From positions 1 to 64,000 of the forward strand of contig CAYWRZ010000013.1 of assembly GCA_964460845.1 (NCBI GenBank): DNA of 64,000 nucleotides, in the 5' to 3' direction. This DNA comes from CAYWRZ01 sp964460845. Its GTDB lineage: Bacteria > Bacteroidota > Bacteroidia > Flavobacteriales_D > UBA2798. This document shows, piece after piece, positions 26,038-35,531 of this stretch. Below the pieces are notes generated by a model. It worked only from the letters and a program-made list of their open reading frames with translations. It made no database searches and was not told where the DNA came from. Each line of letters starts with the position of its first letter. Position 1 is the first letter of the stretch. A program made the translations under genes and the position numbers.

Positions 26038-26646
26038 ATGTTTGCGACCAATGTATATGCCGAAATGACTCCGAATCCTGCTACGATGAAATTTGTAGCC
26101 GACCGTATGATTATTCCCGGTCACGGAGTAGCCGAATACCTGAATGCCGCCGATGTAAACGGCAGCTCTCCCTTAGCCGAAGCTTTATTTAATTTTCCGT
26201 TTGTAAAAAGCGTATTTGTCGCGGCTAACTTCGTTACCGTCACCAAGACCGACACGATAAGCTGGGATTTTATCACGATGGAATTGCGCGAATTCGTATC
26301 TGATTTTCTTCGAAAAAACGAATGGGCGGTAACCCGTTTGCCGGAAGCGCAACCCCGTGCCGAAGGAGAAGCAGCACCGGCTTTACCCGGCGGCGGACAT
26401 GCCGAGCCACAGAGCGAAACGGATGAAAAAATTATCAGTCTGCTCGACGAATACGTACGTCCTGCAGTAGAAAGTGACGGAGGTGCCATTCACTTCAAAT
26501 CGTTTCACGAAGGCCAGGTCACACTGGTACTCAAAGGAGCCTGTAGCGGCTGTCCTTCTTCGACCGCCACACTTAAGAACGGTATCGAAACCATGCTGAG
26601 GGAAATGTTACCCGAAGTAAATGAAGTGGTCGCCGAAGCGCAATAA
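26038..26646 (+). CDS. NifU-like Fe-S cluster scaffold/carrier (Nfu)
   Basis: 202 residues. N-terminal Nfu_N domain at about 5-90 (EMTPNPATMKFVADRMI, FPFVKSVFVAANFVTVTK), a Pro/Ala/Gly-rich linker, and C-terminal NifU domain at about 125-200 with the cluster-binding CxxC in LKGACSGCPSSTATLK. Such proteins carry Fe-S clusters to target apoproteins in the cytoplasm. It stands alone between divergent and convergent neighbours. Confidence 0.93.
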   Translation: MFATNVYAEMTPNPATMKFVADRMIIPGHGVAEYLNAADVNGSSPLAEALFNFPFVKSVFVAANFVTVTKTDTISWDFITMELREFVSDFLRKNEWAVTRLPEAQPRAEGEAAPALPGGGHAEPQSETDEKIISLLDEYVRPAVESDGGAIHFKSFHEGQVTLVLKGACSGCPSSTATLKNGIETMLREMLPEVNEVVAEAQ

Positions 26647-26785
26647 TTCTCTAAAAACCTTTTCTACTTCCTGCCATTTACTGTCAGGGATCCGGTCGTA
26701 ATGTCGGCTTATGTCAGCCTATTGGCAAAACGTCAGGTTAATTTTGTTTGGTCTCAGCTCCTTTATGAGATAAAAAGGTATTATA

Positions 26786-26887
26786 ATGTTTTATAAAAAC
26801 AATTTTGATGCATTGCGTGAAATATTCTATTACCTGACAAAAAACGCCGGATACAGTACAGAAAAAGGAATTATCTCCAGCCATTAG
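26786..26887 (+). CDS. Possible 33-residue small protein
   Basis: A short frame begins MFYKNNFDALREIFYYLTKN and ends in TAG. A TAATTTTG -7-like box (26739-26746) lies 39 bases upstream. There is no recognised family. It occupies the 286-base spacer between nfu and the end of hutU, and the rest of that spacer holds nothing recognisable. It could equally be chance; confidence is low. Confidence 0.2.
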   Translation: MFYKNNFDALREIFYYLTKNAGYSTEKGIISSH

Positions 26888-26932
26888 AAGCCGGAAACGC
26901 AAGGAAAAAGGGCGTAAGAAAACAGGTAACGT

Positions 26933-28951
26933 TTAGTCGAACAAGCCGTCAAGCCATTTATCTTCGACAAGATTAGGAAGGGTGACCTGCAGTTTTTTGC
27001 TGCGTTCCATTTCGCGGCGTATAGCAAACAGCGCTTCGTCGTTACGCGCCCAGGCACGACGTGCGATACCGTTGTTGACATCCCAAAAAAGCATGGATTT
27101 GAGACGAGCAGTTGCTTCGGCGCTTCCGTCAAGCACCAGGCCGAATCCGCCGTTGATGACTTCGCCCCAGCCTACTCCGCCGCCATTGTGCAGCGAAACC
27201 CAGGTCGCTCCCCGGAACGAATCGCCTACAAAATTCTGCACCGCCATATCGGCTGTAAAGCTTGAACCATCGTATATATTAGAGGTTTCGCGGTAAGGTG
27301 AGTCGGTTCCCGACACATCGTGGTGATCGCGGCCCAGCACCACAGGAGCGCTGATTTTTCCCGACTTTATCGCCCGATTAAATGCTTCAGCGATCTTTGT
27401 CCGCCCTTCGGCATCGGCATATAAAATACGTGCCTGCGAACCGACCACGAGCTTATTTTTTTGCGCTTCTCTGATCCAACGAAGGTTGTCGTTAAGCTGC
27501 TGTCGGATACGGGCGGGTGCGGTACGTGCCAGCTTTTCGAGCACACGGGTGGCAATGCGATCCGTTTGCTGCAAATCGGAAGGGTCGGCCGAAGTGCATA
27601 CCCAGCGAAAAGGACCAAAGCCGTAATCGAAACACAGAGGACCGAGGATATCTTGCACATAGGAAGGATAACGGAAGCTTCCATCCGACTTCAGCACATC
27701 GGCGCCTGCGCGCGAGGCTTCGAGAAGAAATGCGTTACCGTAGTCGAAAAAATACATCCCCGCTTTGCAGAGGGTATTTACCGCTTTTACATGACGTACC
27801 AACGATGCCTGTACTTCGCGGCGAAAACGTTCGGGCTCCTCGGCCATCATACGGTTCGACTCTTCGTAGCTGTATCCCGCCGGGTAATATCCTCCGGCCC
27901 AGGGGTTATGAAGCGAGGTCTGATCAGAGCCCAGCTCCACTTTGACCTTACGCGCAGCCAGGGCTTCCCAGAGGTCCACCACATTGCCACTGTAGGCAAA
28001 CGACACCGCTTCGCGTGCTTTACGGGCCTTTTCCACCCGATTGATCAAGGCGTCAAGATCTTCGTACACCTCATCGACCCAGGCCTGCGAATGGCGGGTA
28101 TGAATAGCACGCGGATTCACTTCCGCAATGATTGCAATGCCTCCGGCAATGACAGCAGCTTTGGGCTGTGCGCCGCTCATGCCGCCGAGACCGGCGCTAA
28201 CAAATACCTTTCCGGCCAGTCCGTCTTTGGTTCCACCCGCAAACTTACGCGCGGCGTTGAGCAGGGTGATAGTGGTACCGTGCACAATGCCCTGAGGACC
28301 GATGTACATAAACGAGCCGGCGGTCATTTGTCCGTACTGAGTGACACCCAGCGCATTAAATTTCTCCCAATCGTCGGGTTTACTGTAATTGGGAATCATC
28401 ATTCCATTGGTTACCACCACACGTGGTGCTTCGCGGTGAGAGGGGAAAAGGCCGAGCGGGTGACCCGAATAGAGCACGAGCGTTTGCTCGTCGGTCATGG
28501 TCGCCAGGTATTGCATGGTAAGCAGGTACTGTGCCCAGTTTTGGAACACGGCTCCGTTACCTCCGTAGGTAATTAGCTCGTGCGGATGCTGCGCCACCGC
28601 ATAGTCGAGGTTATTGCTCAGCATGTGCATAATAGCAGCAGCCTGCTTCGATTTGTGGGGATATTGCCCGATAGGTCGGGCATAAATAAGGTAATCGGGA
28701 CGAAAGCGATACATGTATATACGCCCGTATTTTTGCAGCTCTTCGGCAAATTCGGGTGCCAGCACCGCGTGGAATTTTTTAGGGAAATAACGCAATGCGT
28801 TGCGCAGCGCCAGTGTTTTTTCCGCTTTACTCAGGATGGCTTTTCGACGGGGTGCGTGGTTAAGGGTTTCGTCGTAAGCTTTGGGTCGGGGGAGCTTAGC
28901 CGGTATCCCCTGTAGCACTGTTTTCCGGAATTCCTGAACGGTCATACGCAA
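26933..28951 (-). CDS. hutU: Urocanate hydratase
   Basis: 672 residues. Converts urocanate to imidazolonepropionate using tightly bound NAD+, the second step of histidine degradation. Motifs: TYGGNGAVFQNWAQY, LYSGHPLGLFPSH, GLGGMSGAQPKAAVIAGG, and the C-terminal SLHNGGGVGWGEVINGGF. A second ATG two codons in (28945) is an alternative start. The other hut genes (hutH, hutI, hutG or ftcD) are not in this window. Minus strand, no close partner. Confidence 0.96.
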   Translation of the reverse strand: MRMTVQEFRKTVLQGIPAKLPRPKAYDETLNHAPRRKAILSKAEKTLALRNALRYFPKKFHAVLAPEFAEELQKYGRIYMYRFRPDYLIYARPIGQYPHKSKQAAAIMHMLSNNLDYAVAQHPHELITYGGNGAVFQNWAQYLLTMQYLATMTDEQTLVLYSGHPLGLFPSHREAPRVVVTNGMMIPNYSKPDDWEKFNALGVTQYGQMTAGSFMYIGPQGIVHGTTITLLNAARKFAGGTKDGLAGKVFVSAGLGGMSGAQPKAAVIAGGIAIIAEVNPRAIHTRHSQAWVDEVYEDLDALINRVEKARKAREAVSFAYSGNVVDLWEALAARKVKVELGSDQTSLHNPWAGGYYPAGYSYEESNRMMAEEPERFRREVQASLVRHVKAVNTLCKAGMYFFDYGNAFLLEASRAGADVLKSDGSFRYPSYVQDILGPLCFDYGFGPFRWVCTSADPSDLQQTDRIATRVLEKLARTAPARIRQQLNDNLRWIREAQKNKLVVGSQARILYADAEGRTKIAEAFNRAIKSGKISAPVVLGRDHHDVSGTDSPYRETSNIYDGSSFTADMAVQNFVGDSFRGATWVSLHNGGGVGWGEVINGGFGLVLDGSAEATARLKSMLFWDVNNGIARRAWARNDEALFAIRREMERSKKLQVTLPNLVEDKWLDGLFD

Positions 28952-28981
28952 CTCGGTTGTAGATTACACTAATATCAGGCA

Positions 28982-29013
28982 CGAATATACAAAGCCTGCC
29001 GGGTGCTGACAAA
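28982..29013 (-). promoter_or_regulatory. Candidate promoter for hutU (TTTG-N20-TATATTCG)
   Basis: On the minus strand TTTG (29010-29013) and TATATTCG (28982-28989) are 20 bases apart, 31 bases before the hutU ATG. The -7 box deviates from TAnnTTTG at one base (TTCG). The same variant recurs at 43102 and 45582. Confidence 0.4.
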
Positions 29014-29040
29014 AAGAGGATTGTACTGAGAAGCAGGGAG

Positions 29041-29385
29041 CTACTTCACACGGGTAAACCAAACGGGATCCGATTCGTCGCGAAGCAGCAGGGTTTCGCC
29101 GTCGAGTCGGGCTATATCGAGCTCTACCACGAGCTTTCCTTTTTCGATGATGGAAATTCGGGAAGTATCTTCACTTACAATGTATTCGGCTTCTATGAGT
29201 TCATCGCCCACCTGGCGTTTTATTTTACCATCGGGGAAAAATTCCATTGTAATTTCGATCGGATTTTCAGCGACCACGGAATCGGCAACCTGGGTGAGCT
29301 TCCATTTGCCGTGCAGGGGATGTGCGGGTCTTGAAGAGCAGGCCACAAGACCTATTAGCAGCAATAACAAGCATAAATATCTCAT
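29041..29385 (-). CDS. Small lipocalin-like lipoprotein
   Basis: 114 residues. Lipoprotein signal with lipobox LVAC (Cys16). The mature part has HGKWKLTQVADSV followed by alternating strands (EITMEFFPDGKIKRQ, LLLRDESDPVWFTRV), a pattern of lipocalin-like or DUF4923-type proteins that start with a GxW motif. Its ligand is unknown. Monocistronic on the minus strand. Confidence 0.75.
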   Translation of the reverse strand: MRYLCLLLLLIGLVACSSRPAHPLHGKWKLTQVADSVVAENPIEITMEFFPDGKIKRQVGDELIEAEYIVSEDTSRISIIEKGKLVVELDIARLDGETLLLRDESDPVWFTRVK

Positions 29386-29788
29386 AGTGGGATAGAAGAA
29401 AGTTTAAAAAATAAACGCCAATCATCGGAAAACCATCTATTCGGGCGCAAAAAATGGAAAAAACAGACATTTTCCCTGTTTTTTGTGAAAAAATGGTTTT
29501 TTTCTGTACTTTTCATCGGCCATAAAACCAAAAAAGCTGCTGCCTTTCGACAGCAGCCTTTTCGGACTACAACTACTAAATGAAAAAGTTACCGCAATGC
29601 CTCTCATGCTGCTTACGCATACATGGCGGTGCATAGCAAGTAAGTGCGTATCGAAGGTAAACTCTCCTGAGCAACAAAAAAAATCCGGATTTTCCTCTAA
29701 ATTCAGATAAGGATTTTATTTAGGGTATAGTCTTTGCCGAGAGGTGTGACTGGTTTCCAAAAAGAAACGCTAACTTCACGGACATACC
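29386..29788. other. 403-base intergenic region with an orphan terminator
   Basis: Between a minus-strand lipoprotein and a plus-strand unknown gene. Apart from the hairpin at 29530-29557 I see no convincing gene. Short frames on both strands (for example 29437-29634 minus) have no recognisable features. Confidence 0.5.
29530..29557 (-). terminator. Intrinsic terminator without an obvious upstream gene
   Basis: Minus-strand GCTGCTG and CAGCAGC arms followed by six T. No protein gene lies directly upstream on this strand, so it may terminate a small RNA beginning around 29650-29720. Confidence 0.65.
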
Positions 29789-31303
29789 ATGCTGACCATA
29801 CAAAAACTTGTTCTTCTTCTCGACGCAGGGCACCTTGAGGCCTTCGGGAACTATTTGGCGCAAACGGGTAACGCTTTACCCCTGAAGCTGATCGAAAATA
29901 TCGCGCGTTACGGTGAACAGCAACCGGACAGTGAGCTTTTGTGTAAAGACATCTACGGCGATGCGGACGATAAGTCGAAAGGCAAGTTCTTCCAATTAGC
30001 GCATTATTCGTTCCGACTCAGCTCCTTTTTGGCTAAGCGGTACCCCTTCTACCTGTCGCACAACCTACAACGCATTGAAGAACAGCTTAATCGCGGAGAA
30101 ATAGACCGTGCGGTAGCCAAAGCCGAGCTGCTGCTCGACATTGCCTCAAAAATTGAGGATTTCCATACGCAGACCTGGACTTTAAAGCTGCTTATCAATT
30201 TCTCGCACATCAAAGAGAAGCGCAAAGAGGCAATTCGTATGCAGCAATTGTTAAATAAATCGTTGGAAAACGAAAAAACACTTAATGAAATATATCTGTA
30301 TATAAGAGAGCACCTCAACTTTAAGGACAAGCGAACCATCACGGCACCCAATACCCGGAAGCATGTCGCTTTTTTCGGCTATTACCACGATCACCCCTCT
30401 TTTCCGGTGCGTATCCTGAGCCGTTACGGGAGCTGCTATAGCGCCAGCTTTTTGGAAGACAAGAAGTTCTACGCAGAAGAAATCCGCAAAGATTTGGCCT
30501 ACCTGAATTCAGAGCTCGAAAAGCACAGCTATGTGATTTTCCCCTTTGCCGACGATGTGCTCATCAATATTGACTATCTGCTGCTCAAACATCAGATAAA
30601 GCAGCTCAACGAAGAAGGCATTCTGCGGGAAGCTTCCCGACTCACCAAAAAATGGAACGCACTACGGTTCTGGCAGCCCTATATCAATACCGCCCAAATC
30701 GTATCCCTGAGCCTTCAGGCCAGCCATTTCATCACCCATTATTGCGTCTGTTACCGCGAAAACTATACCTCGCTGATTCCTTCACACATCAGTGAAATGA
30801 TCGAAGAAACGCGGCAAATCTGCGAAGCGATGCTCGAACAGATGAAGGACGAGAAAGAAGCGCACGTCAGACTGATCAACCTTCACAATATCTACTGTAC
30901 ACTCCTGCTTTTCGGTGGGCCTTCCGAAATAGCACGTGCCGCCCGCATTTTGGAAAACCTCATGATCAACTACCAGCAGATCCCTTTCCAAAAGCTGTAC
31001 GACGCACTTTTCGTAAACCTGATTCTTGCTTATTTCTCGCTCGGACAACACAACGAAGTGAGCGAATGTTACCGCCGCTACGAAAAGCTGACCGCCAAAA
31101 AAGTAAAAGTAGAAGAGAACGACATTACCATCAAGGCATTCTATTATGTGTCTCAATGGCTACAGACCAAACGCGACCAGTATGTAGAAAAACTCGACGG
31201 GCTGCTGCGCGATACCAGTGATAATTCCGTACTGCATTCGACACACCTGCTGATGCTACAACTTGCAGAATACTACGAACTTCCCATAAAAAGAGATTAC
31301 TAA
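29789..31303 (+). CDS. Unknown 504-residue helical protein
   Basis: No signal peptide or membrane segments. The sequence is almost wholly helical with Leu/Lys/Glu heptad-like stretches (HNLQRIEEQLNRGEIDRAV, EAIRMQQLLNKSLENEK) and pairs of helices near residues 360-460 (YDALFVNLILAYFSLGQHNE) that resemble TPR or SEL1-like repeats. I do not recognise the family. It is followed 60 bases later by a small membrane protein gene on the same strand. Probably a scaffold-type cytoplasmic protein, but that is inference. Confidence 0.8.
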   Translation: MLTIQKLVLLLDAGHLEAFGNYLAQTGNALPLKLIENIARYGEQQPDSELLCKDIYGDADDKSKGKFFQLAHYSFRLSSFLAKRYPFYLSHNLQRIEEQLNRGEIDRAVAKAELLLDIASKIEDFHTQTWTLKLLINFSHIKEKRKEAIRMQQLLNKSLENEKTLNEIYLYIREHLNFKDKRTITAPNTRKHVAFFGYYHDHPSFPVRILSRYGSCYSASFLEDKKFYAEEIRKDLAYLNSELEKHSYVIFPFADDVLINIDYLLLKHQIKQLNEEGILREASRLTKKWNALRFWQPYINTAQIVSLSLQASHFITHYCVCYRENYTSLIPSHISEMIEETRQICEAMLEQMKDEKEAHVRLINLHNIYCTLLLFGGPSEIARAARILENLMINYQQIPFQKLYDALFVNLILAYFSLGQHNEVSECYRRYEKLTAKKVKVEENDITIKAFYYVSQWLQTKRDQYVEKLDGLLRDTSDNSVLHSTHLLMLQLAEYYELPIKRDY

Positions 31304-31363
31304 GGTATTTTTGCGTTTTTCACCGAATCGCCTTAAATTGTATAAATTCAAATCTATACATCT

Positions 31364-31837
31364 ATGGGTGAATACATTTCCACTATCCAGTCTTTTGTTA
31401 CAAGCTTACCGGTATGGGTCATTGTATTAACCTGCATTCTCCTTTTTATCGGGGTGGTCGGCCAGTGGGCACTTTATGAAAAATGCGGCCTGCCGGGATA
31501 CGCCTGTCTGGTGCCGGTATGGAACGTGATTGTTTTTCTTAAAATCGTAGGACGACCCGCTTCTCAGGGCTGGATAATTATGCTGCCGCCATTGGTGATT
31601 GTGGCTGCATTCCTTTTTGTACCCAATCTCACCTACGCAATTGTAATCGCGGGATTTGCATTTGCCGCCTGGTTTATCTTTCTGGTCATTGTCTGCATAG
31701 AAATCTGCCAAAGCTTCGGCAAATACAATGTAGCCAGCTATATTCTGATCGTGCTGTTCAACGGCTTGTACCTGTTTAACCTTGCACTTTCTCAGGAAGA
31801 AAAATACTACGGCCCCGTCTATTCTACTACCGAATAA
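31364..31837 (+). CDS. DUF5684-type small membrane protein
   Basis: 157 residues with four predicted membrane segments (about 17-40, 48-70, 75-110, 120-140). The motif GQWALYEKCGLPGYACLVPV followed by WNVIVFLKIVGRP is characteristic of DUF5684. Function unknown. The 3' end is three bases from the convergent alaS stop, with no terminator between. Confidence 0.85.
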   Translation: MGEYISTIQSFVTSLPVWVIVLTCILLFIGVVGQWALYEKCGLPGYACLVPVWNVIVFLKIVGRPASQGWIIMLPPLVIVAAFLFVPNLTYAIVIAGFAFAAWFIFLVIVCIEICQSFGKYNVASYILIVLFNGLYLFNLALSQEEKYYGPVYSTTE

Positions 31838-31840
31838 TTT

Positions 31841-34453
31841 TTACCCAAGATAAGCACGTGCTTTCTCAAGCGCTGCCGGTATTCCTGCTGCACGGGTGCC
31901 TCCCGCAGTCGCAAAAAACGCCTGTCCGCCACCGCCGCCGTTAATTTCACGAGCCAGCTCACGCACTATCTTACCTGCATCCCATCCTTTTTCGGACACC
32001 AGCTTCTCATCAATCATCACCGCCAACGAAGCCTTGTCTCCATTTTCGGAAGCCAATACAAGAAACAAGTTCTGTACCTGACCTTTCAACTGATAAGCCA
32101 GCTCTTTTAACATACCCGCATCCAGATCGACTGAAGCCGAAATAAAACGTACGCCCTGAATCTCTTCCGCCTTTTCCAAAAGTGAAGTCTTGATCTGAGC
32201 CGCTTTTTCCCGCATCAACTCTTCTATACGACGCTGTAACTCGCTCTGCTGACGCACAAGATCGGTCACCGCTTTTTTGAGGTCTTTCGGATTTTTAAGC
32301 AGCACCGACACCTCAGTTACAAGCTGACGCTGCGTTTCAAAATAATCAAAGGCTTTCTGACCGGTAAATGCCTCTATACGCCGTACTCCGGCTGCTACGG
32401 CCGACTCGGACACAATTTTAAACAATCCTATCTGACCTGTAGCCTGCACATGGGTTCCACCACAAAGCTCTACCGACGAGCCAAAACGGATTACCCGTAC
32501 GCTATCGCCATATTTTTCGCCAAACAGTGCCATCGCACCCATTGCTTTGGCGGCTTCTATCGGCACTCCTCTTTTTTCATCCAGCGGCAGGTTCTCTCTG
32601 ATTTTTTCGTTGACCTGTTTTTCGACGCGTGCCAGCTCTTCTTCGGTGACACGTGCAATGTGCGAAAAATCGAAACGCAGGTATTCGGCATTCACCAGTG
32701 ATCCTTTTTGCTCTACGTGCGTACCGAGTACCTCGCGTAAAGCCTCATGCAGCAGGTGAGTCGCCGAGTGATTAAGCTGTGTCTCGCACCGGCGCGAAGC
32801 ATCTACCACTGCTAAAAAAGTCGCCGAAGGATCGGCCGGAAGCATATCGGCAGTATGTACAATCAGGTTGTTTTCGCGACGGGTATCGCTGATAGGTGTG
32901 CGTACTCCGGCTGCTTCGAGGTAACCTGCATCGCCCACCTGTCCGCCACCTTCGGGATAAAAAGGCGTACGATCCAACACCAGTTGGAAAAAGGTTTTCC
33001 CTTTAGCTTTTACTTTGCGGTAACGGGTAATCTGTGCGCTCACTTTCAGGCTGTCGTACCCCACAAATTCTTCGGTCACACCAGGCTGTAAAATGACCCA
33101 ATCGTCGGTTTCGAGCGTAGTAGCCTGACGTGAGCGTGCTTTCTGTTTTTCCAGCTCCTGCTGGAATCCTTTCTCATCGACAGTCCACTGATTTTCGCGC
33201 GCCATAAGCTGCGTAAGATCGATGGGAAAGCCAAACGTGTCGTACAACTCGAATGCAAAAGCACCGGGAATAATTTTAGCGGTCTGTTCACCCGATTGAA
33301 TGAATTTTTCGAAACGCGCAATGCCGTTTTCGAGTGTGCGCAGAAAGGATTTTTCTTCCTGTTCTATGGTAAGCGTAATATGGGTCTGCTGCTCGGCAAG
33401 CTCGGTGAAAAAGTCGCCCATTTCACGCACCAATACGGGCACCAATTTGCAAAGAAGAGGTTCGCGGGTTTCGAGAAAAGAATAGGCATATCGTACGGCA
33501 CGGCGAAGTATCCGTCGAATTACATACCCGGCTCCGTTGCTGGAAGGTAGTTGTCCGTCGGCCACGGCAAAAGCCACGGCACGGATATGATCAGCCACCA
33601 CACGAATGGCGATATCGGTTTTTTCCTCTTTTCCATAGCGCGCACCGGTTAAGGTTTCGATAGCGCGAATAAGGGGTTGAAATACGTCGGTGTCGTAGTT
33701 AGACTGCTTGCCTTGCAGCACCATACACAGGCGCTCAAAGCCCATACCGGTATCGACATGCTGTGCGGGCAGCTTTTCGAGCGAACCGTCGGCTTTGCGG
33801 TTAAACTCCATGAACACGTTGTTCCAGATTTCAATCACTTGCGGGTGATTGGCGTTGACCAGGGTTTTGCCGTCGATACGCGCACGTTCGCTGTCGGAAC
33901 GCATATCGACATGTATTTCGGAGCAAGGGCCACAGGGACCCACATCGCCCATTTCCCAAAAGTTATCTTTTTTGTTGCCTTTCAGAATACGGTCTTCAGC
34001 AATGTATTGCTTCCAGCAATCGTAGGCTTCCTGATCAAAAGCCAGCCCGTCGTCGGTACTGCCTTCGAACACGGTCACATAGATGCGGCTTTTGTCCATT
34101 TTATACACCTCGGTGAGCAGCTCCCAGGACCAGTGTATGGCTTCTTTTTTAAAATAGTCGCCAAAACTCCAGTTGCCCAACATTTCGAACAGGGTATGGT
34201 GGTACGTGTCCACGCCTACCTCTTCGAGATCATTATGCTTACCCGAGACCCTCAGGCATTTCTGTGTATCGGCCACGCGCGGATTTACGATGGGTGCGTT
34301 GCCCAAAAAGAGATCCTTGAACTGGTTCATCCCGGCGTTGGTAAACAGCAGGGTAGGGTCGTTTTTAATCACCAGAGGGGCTGAAGGCACGATAATATGT
34401 CCTTTCGAGTGGAAAAAATCGAGGAAAGTACGGCGTATCTCTTTGGCAGTCAT
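31841..34453 (-). CDS. alaS: Alanyl-tRNA synthetase
   Basis: 870 residues. Class II catalytic domain at the N-terminus (RRTFLDFFHSKGHIIVPSA, FTNAGMNQFKDLFLG, GAGYVIRRILRRAVRYAY). Editing domain with zinc motif HSATHLLHEALR and CGGTHVQATGQIG. C-terminal Gly-rich segment (REINGGGGGQAFFATAGG). Charges tRNA-Ala and clears mischarged Ser/Gly. It diverges from an M23 peptidase gene, the usual Bacteroidota neighbour. Confidence 0.97.
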   Translation of the reverse strand: MTAKEIRRTFLDFFHSKGHIIVPSAPLVIKNDPTLLFTNAGMNQFKDLFLGNAPIVNPRVADTQKCLRVSGKHNDLEEVGVDTYHHTLFEMLGNWSFGDYFKKEAIHWSWELLTEVYKMDKSRIYVTVFEGSTDDGLAFDQEAYDCWKQYIAEDRILKGNKKDNFWEMGDVGPCGPCSEIHVDMRSDSERARIDGKTLVNANHPQVIEIWNNVFMEFNRKADGSLEKLPAQHVDTGMGFERLCMVLQGKQSNYDTDVFQPLIRAIETLTGARYGKEEKTDIAIRVVADHIRAVAFAVADGQLPSSNGAGYVIRRILRRAVRYAYSFLETREPLLCKLVPVLVREMGDFFTELAEQQTHITLTIEQEEKSFLRTLENGIARFEKFIQSGEQTAKIIPGAFAFELYDTFGFPIDLTQLMARENQWTVDEKGFQQELEKQKARSRQATTLETDDWVILQPGVTEEFVGYDSLKVSAQITRYRKVKAKGKTFFQLVLDRTPFYPEGGGQVGDAGYLEAAGVRTPISDTRRENNLIVHTADMLPADPSATFLAVVDASRRCETQLNHSATHLLHEALREVLGTHVEQKGSLVNAEYLRFDFSHIARVTEEELARVEKQVNEKIRENLPLDEKRGVPIEAAKAMGAMALFGEKYGDSVRVIRFGSSVELCGGTHVQATGQIGLFKIVSESAVAAGVRRIEAFTGQKAFDYFETQRQLVTEVSVLLKNPKDLKKAVTDLVRQQSELQRRIEELMREKAAQIKTSLLEKAEEIQGVRFISASVDLDAGMLKELAYQLKGQVQNLFLVLASENGDKASLAVMIDEKLVSEKGWDAGKIVRELAREINGGGGGQAFFATAGGTRAAGIPAALEKARAYLG

Positions 34454-34503
34454 AAAGGCTTAATTCGCTTGATTGATGGGCTTTTGCACCGGATTCGGAC
34501 TTG

Positions 34504-34511
34504 CAAATTTA
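34504..34511 (-). promoter_or_regulatory. Candidate -7 box (TAAATTTG) for alaS
   Basis: Minus-strand TAAATTTG matches TAnnTTTG and lies 51 bases before the alaS ATG. The -33 element is not evident. Confidence 0.45.
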
Positions 34512-34551
34512 GATTATTTGACTAAATTAGCGTCCCTTTCGGAAAAATAAG

Positions 34552-35529
34552 GTGTCGAAGTTCAAGTATCGTTATAATCCGGAGACGCTCCAGTACGAGA
34601 AGGTCCAGCCCGGCTTCCGTGAGCGGCTCCTTTCGTTGTTGCCTTATTTTGCAGGTAGCATCGTGTTTGCTATCCTTATTATTGTGGTTTACGAAAGCCA
34701 GCCTTTTTTGAAATCGCCCAAAGAACAGGCGCTTACACGTGAAAATGCACAGTTATTAGAGCAATACGAGCTGCTGCGCAAAGAGTTCGAACAGATGGAG
34801 CTCGTGCTGGCCGACATTCAACAGCGCGACGATAATATTTACCGTGTCATTCTCGAAAGTGAGCCTTATCCGAAGTACAAACGTGAGCGTGCCACCGGAG
34901 GAAGCCGCAAGTATAAAGATTTGGAAGCGCTGGCGAACAGCGAACTGCTTATCCGTACGCGCAAAAAGCTGGATCAGTTGGAAAAACGGCTTTACGCACA
35001 GTCCAAATCGTTTGACGAAGTGATTGAATTGGCGAAGAAAAAAGAAAAAATGTTACGCTCCATTCCCGCTATTATCCCGGTTTCGCGAAAAGATCTGACT
35101 GCCGGAATAGGCCCCTTCGGCTGGCGTATAGACCCAATTTACAAGACCAGGGCCATGCACGCCGGTATGGATTTCCCGAGTCCGCCGGGAACCCCTATAC
35201 ACGTAACCGGCGACGGGGTGGTGGAAAGCATCGAGTCTAACTACTGGGGTTACGGCAATATGGTGCTGGTCAATCACGGTTTCGGCTACAAAACGCTTTA
35301 TGCCCACCTCAAAGAATTTAAGGTCGAAGCCGGGCAACAAGTGCGGCGGGGCGACGTCATAGGGCTGGTGGGTAGCACCGGAAAATCGACCGCTCCTCAC
35401 CTTCATTACGAAGTGATTCGCAATGGAGAGAAGCTGAACCCGATTAATTATTATTACAACGACCTGTCTCCCGCCGAATACGAGGAAATGCTGAAAGCTT
35501 CTTCTTCCTCGGGAACTTCGTTCGACTAA
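34552..35529 (+). CDS. M23 family cell-wall endopeptidase with coiled coil
   Basis: 325 residues, GTG start. A cytoplasmic tail, one membrane segment (about 29-47) and a coiled coil (about 60-100, 135-170) precede a LytM/M23 domain at about 185-300. Zinc ligands are visible in HAGMDFPSPPGTP and the TAPHLHYEVI motif. Such proteins cleave peptidoglycan cross-links or activate amidases at division. A MerR-type regulator follows after two bases, and alaS diverges upstream, a recurrent Bacteroidota arrangement. Confidence 0.93.
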   Translation: MSKFKYRYNPETLQYEKVQPGFRERLLSLLPYFAGSIVFAILIIVVYESQPFLKSPKEQALTRENAQLLEQYELLRKEFEQMELVLADIQQRDDNIYRVILESEPYPKYKRERATGGSRKYKDLEALANSELLIRTRKKLDQLEKRLYAQSKSFDEVIELAKKKEKMLRSIPAIIPVSRKDLTAGIGPFGWRIDPIYKTRAMHAGMDFPSPPGTPIHVTGDGVVESIESNYWGYGNMVLVNHGFGYKTLYAHLKEFKVEAGQQVRRGDVIGLVGSTGKSTAPHLHYEVIRNGEKLNPINYYYNDLSPAEYEEMLKASSSSGTSFD

Positions 35530-35531
35530 GC

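Noticed and set aside
27461..28576. 371-residue plus-strand frame opposite hutU
   Set aside because: Antisense of urocanase; no signal, domain or promoter.
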